A DNA stretch of 56,720 nt from Pseudofulvimonas gallinarii (lineage in GTDB: Bacteria > Pseudomonadota > Gammaproteobacteria > Xanthomonadales > UBA2363). Position numbers and translations under genes: made by a program. The notes beneath the pieces were generated by a model, which did not search any database, was not told the DNA's origin, and was given only the letters and a program-made list of their open reading frames with translations. The DNA is taken from assembly GCF_004343305.1 (NCBI RefSeq), contig NZ_SMAF01000019.1, positions 1 to 56,720 of the forward strand, read 5' to 3'. Positions 1-9,240 of this stretch are shown here, one piece after another. Positions within the stretch are counted from its first letter, which is position 1. Each line of letters begins with the position of its first letter.

Positions 1-139
1 ACGCATCGCACGACCTCGCTATACCTGAGTGCGGTATCGCAAATCGAAGGCGGCAAAGCAAGCGCTGGCGCGGGAGAAAAGCAACAGGCTGCTAGCGGTG
101 GGAATGGAACTGCGGCTATCCGGCCGGATCCGGTTCGCC

Positions 140-384
140 GATCCGTTGCCTGCCTGCAACTATGAACTGGCCATCACGCGGCAGAACCAGGGTCGCCGCG
201 TCCTGGCCCACCAGCTGCCGACCGCGATGGCCGACACGGTGACAGTCATCTGGGCAGCCATCGCGACCCGGGTGTCGACAGCCGCTTTGGCGCACCCGGC
301 AAGGGGCGCCTGCCCGTGGCGATGGCCGCCAACGTCCAGCTCGATTCCAGCACGTCGATCGCACGGGCGCAGGCCAGCGGGTAG
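140..384 (+). pseudogene. Decayed delta-60 repeat remnant
   Basis: No intact gene is convincing in the first 668 bases, but two pieces in different plus-strand frames look like one broken delta-60 (DUF5122) beta-propeller repeat. The first, near 150-185, reads NYELAITRQ, like the usual 'DYALARL' strand. The second, 238-384, reads DPGVDSRFGAPGKGRLPV and then stops; this matches the 'G.LD..FG..GKG....V' signature of the repeat. An intact gene of the same family lies at 2425-3828. The frame change and stop suggest a degraded paralogue. Seen: the two peptide pieces. Inferred: that they were once one gene. Confidence 0.35.
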
Positions 385-668
385 CTGCCCCGGCTCCGCG
401 CGCACCGGGCAGAACAACACACCGGTTCCGGCGATGCCGAATCAGGAGCGGGACGGGCTGTTCTTCGATAGCTCCGGCCGGTGGGCGTGGGCGCGCGCGG
501 TCGCCACGCCGAAGACGGCGAGGTCGATGCAATCCTGAAGCCGTTGCCGCGACCGCGGTTGCCGGACGCAGGCATCCGGCCGGCGCGGAACGCGGTGCCG
601 ATGATCACTGCACGTCGCCGCCGCGGCTTCCGTCGCCGGCGGCGTTGCAAAGGCGTGCGGGCCGACCT
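385..668. other. Gap with no recognisable gene
   Basis: This GC-rich stretch is open in several frames, but none has a convincing start, ribosome-binding site or family signature. It separates the delta-60 remnant from the 3' end of the PD40 propeller gene on the other strand. No terminator-like hairpin with a T run was seen. Confidence 0.4.
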
Positions 669-2000
669 TTACGGCACGATCGACTCGAAGCCGTTCGCGA
701 ACAGGGTGTCGTCCCAGAACGGGTTGTCGGCATAGAACACGTCCCATGTGCCGTTGGTGTCGCCGGGCACCAGGTCGGTGGAGTTGGAGAACCAGACGAC
801 GCCGCGGCCGTCGGGGCTGATGCGCACGCCGAACATGTTGCCACCGGCCGGCTGGTTGCCCGGCCTCCGGCTGAGCAGTTCAAGGTCCCCGGTCCAGCGG
901 TCGAGGATGTACACGCCGCCGAGCATGGTGCCGGGCAACAGCATGTTGTCGGACTGGAAGGCCAGCCAGCGGCCATTGGCGGAGAAGTCCGGCTCCTCGC
1001 CCCAGCCCTCGTGCACGCCGGAAGACGGTACGGAAACCGGGACGGTGTGATCCAGCGCCGGCGTGCGCACGTACAGCACGGACTCGACGTTCGGGCCCCA
1101 GCCGGGCAGGTTTTCGCTGTTGGTGGCGAAGGCGACGACGCTGCCGTCGCCGCTCAGTCCGGCGATGGCGGAGCTGGCGTTGATCGGCTGCAGCTGTCCG
1201 GAACCGAGGCTGACCCGCTGCGTCTGGCCGGCGAGGTTGGACACGAAGATGTCGCGCACTGCATTGGTGTCGTTGGCCACCAGGTTGTCGGCGGCCGTCG
1301 AATAGATCACATGCGTGCCGTTGCCGCTGATGCGCGGGGTGTCGGCGTGCTGGTTCGCCTGCACGCCAGCGGGACCCAGGTTGACGCGCACGGTGGTACT
1401 GGTCTGCAGGTCGCGCACGAAGACGTCGACCCAGCCGTTGGTATCGGCGCCGGGGCCCAGCAGGTTGATGTTCGACGAGGTGAAGGCGACGCGCCGGCCA
1501 TCGCGGCTGATCGACGGCGCGCTGCAGTTCGACGTTGGCGCCGGCGTGCCGCTGGCTTCGCGGTCGATGATCTCGATGGCACCGGTGACCCGGTTCTTGG
1601 CATAGCAGTGGAACCACACGGTCTGCGGATGCAGCATGCCGTACGACATGAACGTCACCATCTGGCCGTTGCCGGAGATGGCCGGCCGCGTCGCCGGGCC
1701 GGTGACCTGCCCGCCGGCCGGCGTGACGCTGACGCGCACGGTGGTGCCGGTCTGGCGGTCGTGCACGAAGACGTCGGTCTGGCCGTTGGAGTCGTCCGCC
1801 ACCAGGTTGCTGGCATCGCTTTCGAAGGCGATGTAACGGCCGCCGTCGGAGACCGTCGGATAACGGCTCTGCGAGTTGCCCTGGCCGCCGCCGGTGGCGA
1901 CGCTGACCCGCTCCACGCCCTGCGCCTGGACGCCGGCAGCCAGAAGCATCGCGAATGTTCCTGCGACGGCGGGGGCGAACGGGGTACGTCTGCTGCCCAT
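669..2000 (-). CDS. Secreted PD40/TolB-like beta-propeller protein with FANGFE tail
   Basis: Exported protein of about 443 residues built from WD40-like PD40 repeats. The pattern 'DVFVHDRQTGTTVRVS ... PAISGNGQMVTF ... NLV..DTN' recurs at least five times, as in TolB-type propellers. The chosen start gives MGSRRTPFAP followed by a hydrophobic stretch and AQG, a plausible signal peptide with cleavage after VQA. A GGAG sits about 8 bases before this ATG; an in-frame ATG nine codons upstream (2027) has poorer spacing. The last residues are LFANGFESIVP, a short tag shared with several other secreted proteins here. It probably stands alone. The ligand or role is unknown; such propellers may be structural or bind partners. 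Confidence 0.85.
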   Translation of the reverse strand: MGSRRTPFAPAVAGTFAMLLAAGVQAQGVERVSVATGGGQGNSQSRYPTVSDGGRYIAFESDASNLVADDSNGQTDVFVHDRQTGTTVRVSVTPAGGQVTGPATRPAISGNGQMVTFMSYGMLHPQTVWFHCYAKNRVTGAIEIIDREASGTPAPTSNCSAPSISRDGRRVAFTSSNINLLGPGADTNGWVDVFVRDLQTSTTVRVNLGPAGVQANQHADTPRISGNGTHVIYSTAADNLVANDTNAVRDIFVSNLAGQTQRVSLGSGQLQPINASSAIAGLSGDGSVVAFATNSENLPGWGPNVESVLYVRTPALDHTVPVSVPSSGVHEGWGEEPDFSANGRWLAFQSDNMLLPGTMLGGVYILDRWTGDLELLSRRPGNQPAGGNMFGVRISPDGRGVVWFSNSTDLVPGDTNGTWDVFYADNPFWDDTLFANGFESIVP

Positions 2001-2062
2001 GTGCCTGCTCCGCGGACGGGATGTCAACCTGCAGGAGTGTTACGCGTTCCGCGCGGAAATCC

Positions 2063-2227
2063 CATCAGCCGATTTTCCGGCCCCCGGCCGGCCAGGTTCG
2101 TGGCAGCGCTCACGAAGCCGACGGGGCGGCCGCCGTCGCACCCGCCGCCCTGGCCATGGGCCTCGCCGCCGCCGGTGGCGACGCGGACCGGTTCCACGGG
2201 CTGCGTGGCGGCGACAGGACTGCGGCG
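2063..2227 (-). pseudogene. Degraded copy of the PD40 propeller N-terminus
   Basis: Just upstream of the PD40 gene on the same strand, a frame reads VEPVRVATGGGEAHGQ and then GFVSAATNLAGRGPE. This aligns with VERVSVATGGGQGNSQ and AFESDASNLVADD near the N terminus of the intact protein. The DNA is also alike: ccgccgccggtggcgacgc occurs in both places. No signal peptide or rest of the propeller follows. It looks like a partial duplication that has decayed, or the stump of a former neighbouring paralogue. Confidence 0.45.
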
Positions 2228-2424
2228 CGCGGGTGCCGCCATGACCGGGCGGGTGAATGCCGGCCGCCCTTCGCCGTGTCACTCCGCTGAGGAATGTCCA
2301 CACTGGATGGAAACGCGATCTTGACGAAATGCCCGCAAGGCATCTTCCGCCGCCGGATCGATGATCCCTGGGCAATCGTGCGTCCGTATGCCGCGGCATA
2401 CCACCCGGTTCGAGGAGCCCGTCC

Positions 2425-3828
2425 ATGAATACCGTTTTCATCAGCCTGCTGGCCAGCGCCGTCCTGGTCCTGGCGGCCACCGCGCCGGTTTCCGCCGCCG
2501 ACGGCGATCCCCTGTACGGATTCGGCACCGACGGGGAATACCCCGGCCACGGTTTCTACGCCAATCCGTGGGGCGCCAACCGGAGCGCCTTGCTGGAATC
2601 GGTGCTGCCCGCGGCGGACGGGCGCATCTACCTGGTGGGCAGCGTGCAGACCGGCGATTCGAGCTGGCGCCTGGCACTGCGCCGGCTGACCCGCGACGGC
2701 TACCCCGATTACGACTTTGCCGAGGGTGGCCTGCGCACCTATGTACCGCCGTGCCCGGACGGCAGGGCAACCACCGGTGCCCTGGACAGCCAGGGTCGCA
2801 TCTGGATGGCGATCGGGGGTTGCGGCGATTTCATCGCCTACCGTTTCACGCCGGCGGGGGACGTGGACACCGGCGTGCAGGGCACCGGGGTTGTCCAGGT
2901 GGCCTTCGACCTGGGCGGTGACGACAGCGATTACCCGTCAGCCCTGAAGGTGACGGACGACGATGGCCTGATCATCGCCGGTTATGCCAGCACCAATGGT
3001 CCGCGTGTCTATGCCCTGGCACAGGTCTCCGCCAGCGGCCAGCCACGCCCCGGTTTCGGTGCGGCCGGCAAGGTGGTCGTGGAGACCGGCGTCAGTGTCA
3101 CCAGCGTCACCGACGTCTTTGAAATGGAGGACGGCAGGATCGTCCTGTCCGGCCGCCGCTTGTGGAATGGCAATACCGAGGAGTACCAGGTGCTGCGCCT
3201 GCAACCGAACGGCCAGCCGGACGTGGGTTTCGGCGCCGATGGGCCCGGCTTCAGCCGTCGCAATCTGGCCGAGATGACGAATTTTGCCGCAGCCACGACG
3301 GTCGGCTCGGCACTGATGGAACGCGACGGTTCGGTGCTGGTGGTCGGCATGTTCCGCGAGGTGGGCGTCCACAGCGGCGACTTCTTCTTGGCCCGCTGGC
3401 TTCCGGACGGCCTGCCGGACCTTGCCCTGGGCCAGTTCGGGGTACGCCGGTTTCCCCTGGACTTCGGCCTGCCCGACCCGCTGGACGCCAGCAACCTAGA
3501 CCGCGCCTATACGATTGCAAGACAGAGCAACGGCCACTACCTGCTGGCCGGATACAGCGCCGACAGCGAAGGCAACAACGGCATGAGCCTGCTGCGCCTG
3601 CGGCCCGGGCTGCAGGTGGACAGCACGTTCGGCGACAACGGAAAGGTCCGCTTCCCGGTCCCCATCTCGGTCAGCGGCTGGCACAACGCCCGGGCGGAAT
3701 TCGTGATTCCGCAGCCGGGCCGCATCCTGGTCGGCGGTACGGCCAACACCGGGCTGGACGCCGCCCGCATCGTGACCCTGCTCGGCCTGGAACTGGACCT
3801 GCTCTTCGCCGACGGTTACGGCGACTGA
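2425..3828 (+). CDS. Delta-60 repeat (DUF5122) secreted beta-propeller protein
   Basis: 467-residue exported protein. A signal peptide (MNTVFISLLASAVLVLAATAP, cleavage near VSA-AD) precedes several copies of the delta-60 repeat, visible as 'RLTRDGYPDYDFAEGGLRTYV', 'LQPNGQPDVGFGADG' and 'RPGLQVDSTFGDNGKVRFPV', each preceded by a 'DGRI.L.G' strand. The family forms a propeller of unknown function in secreted proteins. GAGGAG lies about nine bases before the ATG, so the start is well supported. The protein ends LLFADGYGD, a variant of the FANGFE-type tail of its neighbours. No operon partner: the next gene downstream, ahcY, has its own promoter and riboswitch. Confidence 0.85.
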   Translation: MNTVFISLLASAVLVLAATAPVSAADGDPLYGFGTDGEYPGHGFYANPWGANRSALLESVLPAADGRIYLVGSVQTGDSSWRLALRRLTRDGYPDYDFAEGGLRTYVPPCPDGRATTGALDSQGRIWMAIGGCGDFIAYRFTPAGDVDTGVQGTGVVQVAFDLGGDDSDYPSALKVTDDDGLIIAGYASTNGPRVYALAQVSASGQPRPGFGAAGKVVVETGVSVTSVTDVFEMEDGRIVLSGRRLWNGNTEEYQVLRLQPNGQPDVGFGADGPGFSRRNLAEMTNFAAATTVGSALMERDGSVLVVGMFREVGVHSGDFFLARWLPDGLPDLALGQFGVRRFPLDFGLPDPLDASNLDRAYTIARQSNGHYLLAGYSADSEGNNGMSLLRLRPGLQVDSTFGDNGKVRFPVPISVSGWHNARAEFVIPQPGRILVGGTANTGLDAARIVTLLGLELDLLFADGYGD

Positions 3829-4041
3829 GCCGGCCGGCCACCCGGTCCCCGGCGTAGGGGGCCAGACTTGCGGTCGGCGCCGCTGGTGTTACATGCCCCT
3901 GCTGCTGGGCACGGGCAGTAAGTCGTCCGGGCACAGCCGGCGCCGGCCAGCAGCGTGGACGACCACGGGGCGTTGCAGGATGGCCTGGGGGCACAGGCAG
4001 GACCCGGGGACCCGGGCCAACCGCCTGCCATGCCGGCCACC

Positions 4042-4072
4042 TTCAGGAATCCCGGCGACGGCCCGGTATAAT
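4042..4072 (+). promoter_or_regulatory. ahcY promoter
   Basis: A perfect TATAAT lies at 4067-4072. A weak -35 (ttcagg, 4042-4047) is 19 bases upstream. The predicted transcription start, near 4079-4080, falls a few bases before the first paired base of the riboswitch, so the RNA would start with almost no spare 5' sequence. Confidence 0.6.
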
Positions 4073-4082
4073 CACCGGCCTC

Positions 4083-4164
4083 CCTGTCGAGGGGCGCTGC
4101 ACGTCGTCCGCCATAAGGTGGCGAACCCAGGCTCGACAGGCGATTCACGTACAACGGCGCCCGG
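4083..4164 (+). promoter_or_regulatory. S-adenosylhomocysteine (SAH) riboswitch
   Basis: The sequence matches the SAH riboswitch class known upstream of ahcY. P1 pairs cctgtcgag (4083-4091) with ctcgacagg (4132-4140) perfectly over nine base pairs. The core gggcgctgc follows at once. A small hairpin, cgcca-taagg-tggcg, sits inside. The conserved ccaggctcg is present, and gggcgc (4092-4097) can form the pseudoknot with gcgccc (4157-4162). In this class ligand binding turns on expression of SAH hydrolase, which removes the ligand. The ahcY start codon lies 70 bases further on, behind GGAG. Confidence 0.92.
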
Positions 4165-4233
4165 CCAACCCGATCCCAGCCTGCCCTGGCCCTCCGGCCA
4201 GCGCGGCCGTGGTCACGAACCGGAGCAACATCC

Positions 4234-5682
<1,449 letters not shown>

Positions 5683-5721
5683 TCGCCGCCGCCGCGTGCG
5701 CGGCGCTCGCAGCGACACCGG

Positions 5722-5751
5722 ACGGGCGCCCCAGGGCGCCCGTTCCTTTTT
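5722..5751 (+). terminator. Rho-independent terminator after ahcY
   Basis: A perfect nine-base-pair stem, acgggcgcc with ggcgcccgt, closes a ccag loop and is followed by tccttttt. Confidence 0.88.
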
Positions 5752-5815
5752 ACGCCCTGGTCCGCGAAGGGGACGCGCGCAAACGCCGCTGGCCGAACGC
5801 GGCGTCGCGGCAAGG

Positions 5816-8254
5816 TCAGTCCTGCCGCAGCGCGGTGAGGGGCTCGACGCGGAGGGCGAGGCGCGCCGGCAGCGCGGCGGCGAGCAGGGCGACCAGCGCC
5901 AGCACGGCGACGGCGAGCAGCCAGGCCGAGGGCTGCGCCGGACCGATCTCGTAGAGCACCACGCGCAGTTCGCGTGCGAGCAGCCAGACCAAGGGCAATC
6001 CGGGCAGCAGGCCCAGAAGCGCGGGACGCAGGGCCTGTCCCAGTACCAGCGTCAGCACACTGCCGCTGTCCGCGCCCATGGCGCGGCGCAGGCCCAGCTC
6101 GCGGGTGCGCCGCAGCACCGCGTGCGCCAGCGTGCTGTAGACGCCGATGCCGGCGAGAAGCAGGCCAGACAGCGCGAACAGCACGGTGATCCGGCTGATC
6201 GCACGCGGCATGGCGATGGCGGCATCGACACGATCCTGCAGCGGGCGCAGGTCGGCCATGGCCAGTGCCGGATCAAGCTGGCGGACCGCCTGGCGCATGC
6301 TGGCCATCACCGCCACCGGGTCGGAATCGCTGCGCACGGTCAGGAACAGGTTGCGGCGCGGCATCGCCTCCAGCGAAAGATAGGCGGTCGGCGTCTGTGC
6401 CTGGTCGACGCCGAAGAAGCGGAGGTCATCGACGACGCCGACGATGTCGAACCATTGCGTGCCGTCGTCCCCGTCGACGCCGAGGCGCCGCCCGAGCGGG
6501 CTCCTGCCATCGAAGTGCTGGCGCACGAAGGCGGCGTTGACGATGGCGGGCCGGGTGTGGCCGCTGGCGTCGCCGGGATTGAACCCACGGCCTTCGCGCA
6601 GGCGCACGCCGAGGGTGTCGAGGAAGTCGTGCGACACCCAGTTTATCCAGGCGTGCGCGCGGCCGTCGGCGCGCGCGCCCGCCTGTCCTTCGATATGCAA
6701 CAGTGCATCGGAGAAACTGCGCGACAGCGGAACGCTGGTCGAAAACGCCACGGCATCGACGCCGGGAATCGCCTGCAGCGATTCGCGCAGGCGCTGCTGC
6801 GCGCCACGGAGTTCCGGATCGTCCGGATAGGCCATCGACGGCAGCAGCAGGCCACCGGCGACGACACCCTGCGGACGGAAACCCAGGTCCACCTGCTGCA
6901 GGCACCGGTGGCTGTCCAGGAGCAGGATCGACGCCACCGTCACCGCCAGCGCCAGTGCGAAATTGCCGGCGACCAGCGCATTCGCCAGCCGGTTGCCGGC
7001 GCGTGCGCCGATGCTGCGCGCGCCGGTCTGCGCATTGGCGTCCGCCAGCGTGGCACGACGGGTCGCCGACGCCGACGCGCCTGCGATCACCAGTGCGACG
7101 GCGCCCGACAGCGTGATGGCGGCGAGCACGGCGCTCGCACCTGGCTGCACGTCCCAGGCCTGCGCGAAGCCCGGCGGGAACAGCGTGGTCAGCAGGCGCA
7201 GGCCGACGCCCGCCAAAAGCAGGCCGGCAAGGCCGCCGGCGACGGCCAGCTGCAGCGACTCGGCCAGCAGCAAGCGCCACTGCCGCCAGGGACTGGCGCC
7301 AAGGATCCCGCGCAATGCGAATTCGCCGCGTCGGCCGGCGCTGCGCGCGACCGCCAGGCTGGCCAGGTTGACGGTGGCGATGAGCAGCACCATCAGCGCC
7401 GCGGCCTGCAGCACCAGCACCTGCGCGCGGACATGGCGGCCCAGCGATGCCTGCAGGGGTTCGACGAACAGGCCGAGGCCGCGCTGGGTGTCGGGATACT
7501 GCCGGCGCAGCCGTGCGGCGAGCAGGTCCAGCTCCCGCTGCGCCTGTTCGATGCCGACGCCCGGTGCCAGTCGCGCGAACTGGCGCAGGGCGGCCTGGCC
7601 GCGATCGCCGGTCCGTTCCTGCAGCACGGCAAAGACCTCCGCCTCGGGCAGGTCGGGAAAACGGAATCCAGCCGGCATGACGCCGACCACGGTGTGGCGC
7701 ATGCGGTTGAATTCGACCACGCGACCGATCACGTCCGGATCACCGTTGAAGCGCCGCTGCCACAGTCCGTGGCCGATGACCGCGACCATGGGCGCGTCGA
7801 TCACGCCATCCTCCGCCGCGAAGCCTCGACCCAGCACCGGTTGCACGCCCAGCACCTGGAAGGCATTCCAGGTCGCGGCGCCGCCGACCAGGCGTTCGGC
7901 TTCACCGCGCCCGTCGCCGAGCACCGGATTCCAGCCGCGCCACGCGGCGATGCCTTCCAGGCTGCGCGCGTTGTCGCGCACGTCGAGGTAATGATCGAAG
8001 CTGGTCCACTCGCGGCGCGGATCCTGGATGCCGATCTCGCCTTCGATGCCGGATGCGTCGACCCAGACCGCCAGCAGCCGATCGGCCTGCGCGTAGGGCA
8101 GTGCACGCAGGAACACCGCTTCGACCATGGCCCAGGTCGCCAGCGTGGCGGCGCAGGCGATGGCCAGGGTCAGCACGGTTGCGACGGTGGTCAGCGGCGC
8201 CCGCAAGAGGCTGCGTGCGGCGGTGCGCAGGTCGTGCAGCGCGGTGGCGATCAT
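5816..8254 (-). CDS. ADOP-type FtsX/MacB-like ABC permease
   Basis: About 812 residues with two MacB-periplasmic-core plus FtsX units, the duplicated layout of the 'acidobacterial duplicated orphan permease' (ADOP) family. The N-terminal LRTAARSLLRAPLTTVATVLTLAI and FRFPDLPEAEVFAVL, and the C-terminal 'VGVVDDLRFFGVDQ...PTAYLSLEAMPRRNLFLTVRS', are typical. Membrane segments occur near the N terminus, in the middle (VLQAAALMVLLIATVNLASLA) and in a C-terminal group. The ATG at 8254 has GGGAG upstream; a much longer open frame extends further but lacks support. As the family name implies, no ATPase or adaptor gene is adjacent. The substrate is unknown; a separate MacAB set lies at 39-43 kb. Confidence 0.88.
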   Translation of the reverse strand: MIATALHDLRTAARSLLRAPLTTVATVLTLAIACAATLATWAMVEAVFLRALPYAQADRLLAVWVDASGIEGEIGIQDPRREWTSFDHYLDVRDNARSLEGIAAWRGWNPVLGDGRGEAERLVGGAATWNAFQVLGVQPVLGRGFAAEDGVIDAPMVAVIGHGLWQRRFNGDPDVIGRVVEFNRMRHTVVGVMPAGFRFPDLPEAEVFAVLQERTGDRGQAALRQFARLAPGVGIEQAQRELDLLAARLRRQYPDTQRGLGLFVEPLQASLGRHVRAQVLVLQAAALMVLLIATVNLASLAVARSAGRRGEFALRGILGASPWRQWRLLLAESLQLAVAGGLAGLLLAGVGLRLLTTLFPPGFAQAWDVQPGASAVLAAITLSGAVALVIAGASASATRRATLADANAQTGARSIGARAGNRLANALVAGNFALALAVTVASILLLDSHRCLQQVDLGFRPQGVVAGGLLLPSMAYPDDPELRGAQQRLRESLQAIPGVDAVAFSTSVPLSRSFSDALLHIEGQAGARADGRAHAWINWVSHDFLDTLGVRLREGRGFNPGDASGHTRPAIVNAAFVRQHFDGRSPLGRRLGVDGDDGTQWFDIVGVVDDLRFFGVDQAQTPTAYLSLEAMPRRNLFLTVRSDSDPVAVMASMRQAVRQLDPALAMADLRPLQDRVDAAIAMPRAISRITVLFALSGLLLAGIGVYSTLAHAVLRRTRELGLRRAMGADSGSVLTLVLGQALRPALLGLLPGLPLVWLLARELRVVLYEIGPAQPSAWLLAVAVLALVALLAAALPARLALRVEPLTALRQD

Positions 8255-8460
8255 GGCGGCTCCCGGAACGAAAACGGCTAGGCGTGGGCAGTCCTCGGAA
8301 CATGCAATCCGGGTGCCAACGGCCAGGCCGGCAATCCGCGGCGCCTTGCCGGCGATGTCGGGCCGGGTTGTCCGGACACGGACATCATCGCGTCCGGAAT
8401 CGTCGCGGTCACCGCCAACCGGCCCGGTCGGAGCGCTTCGATGCCGGCATGGGCGGGAGC

Positions 8461-9081
8461 TCAGTCCCCCGGCGTGATCGGTAGGCGCCAGACCAGGCAG
8501 CGATTGTTCGCCGGCATCGCCACGTCGGCGACCCCCTGTAATCCGGCAGCGCCTGCGAGGGCATTTACCCATTCGAAGTCGCGGATGCCCGATCGCGGGT
8601 CGCGCGCCTTCAGCCAGGCATCGAAGTCGCGGTTGCTGGCGCTGGTATGGCGGCCGCCGTAATTGAACGGCCCGTAGGCGACCACGGTGCCGCCCGGCAC
8701 GTCGGCGAGCAGTCGGCCGCAGCCGGCGAAGAATGCCTGCACGGCCGCCCGGTCCATGATGTGGAGTGTGTTGGCCGTGAATACCGCGTCCGCCGCCACG
8801 TCCGGCCATTCGCCCGTTACATCCAGTTCCAGCGCCGCCGGCGTGTTGGCCAGTGCGGCGTCGTCGAGCCAGGCCTGGATGCCCGCCAGGTGTTCCGGGC
8901 GGTCACTGGCCTGCCAGACCAGCCACGGCAGGTCGGCAGCGAAATGGACCGCGTGCTGCCCGGTGCCGCTGCCGATCTCCAGCACATGGCGGGCACCGGC
9001 GAAATGTTCGCGAAGCACATGGAGGATGGGATCGCGGTTGCGATCGCATGCCGGCGAATGCGGCTTGTCGGGGCGTTCCAT
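8461..9081 (-). CDS. DUF938 family SAM-dependent methyltransferase
   Basis: 206-residue soluble protein of the DUF938 family (PF06080). It has the SAM-binding glycine motif VLEIGSGTGQHAVHFA, followed by WQASDRPEHLAGIQAWL, ELDVTGEW, FTANTLHIM and YGPFNYGGRHTSASN, all characteristic of this family. The natural substrate is not known. It is transcribed away from the hybrid regulator gene at 9241; the 159-base gap should hold both promoters. Confidence 0.9.
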   Translation of the reverse strand: MERPDKPHSPACDRNRDPILHVLREHFAGARHVLEIGSGTGQHAVHFAADLPWLVWQASDRPEHLAGIQAWLDDAALANTPAALELDVTGEWPDVAADAVFTANTLHIMDRAAVQAFFAGCGRLLADVPGGTVVAYGPFNYGGRHTSASNRDFDAWLKARDPRSGIRDFEWVNALAGAAGLQGVADVAMPANNRCLVWRLPITPGD

Positions 9082-9206
9082 GCCTCATCGTCGCCCGCCG
9101 CGATGCCGGCGCGCAAACCCGCGCGCAGATCCGCTGGCGGCCGGTGCGCAAATCCGTGCGTCAATTCCGGTGGCCTTGCCGCCGCGAAGCCACGCAGGTG
9201 CCGGGT

Positions 9207-9212
9207 TATGCT
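9207..9212 (+). promoter_or_regulatory. Candidate -10 box (TATGCT) for the hybrid regulator gene
   Basis: TATGCTTGCCGC begins at 9207, with a likely transcription start near 9219 and the ATG at 9241. The same 12 bases occur just before the pdsR gene at 51955. No good -35 box is visible. Confidence 0.35.
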
Positions 9213-9240
9213 TGCCGCTCCGCACGACCCCGCAGTGGTG

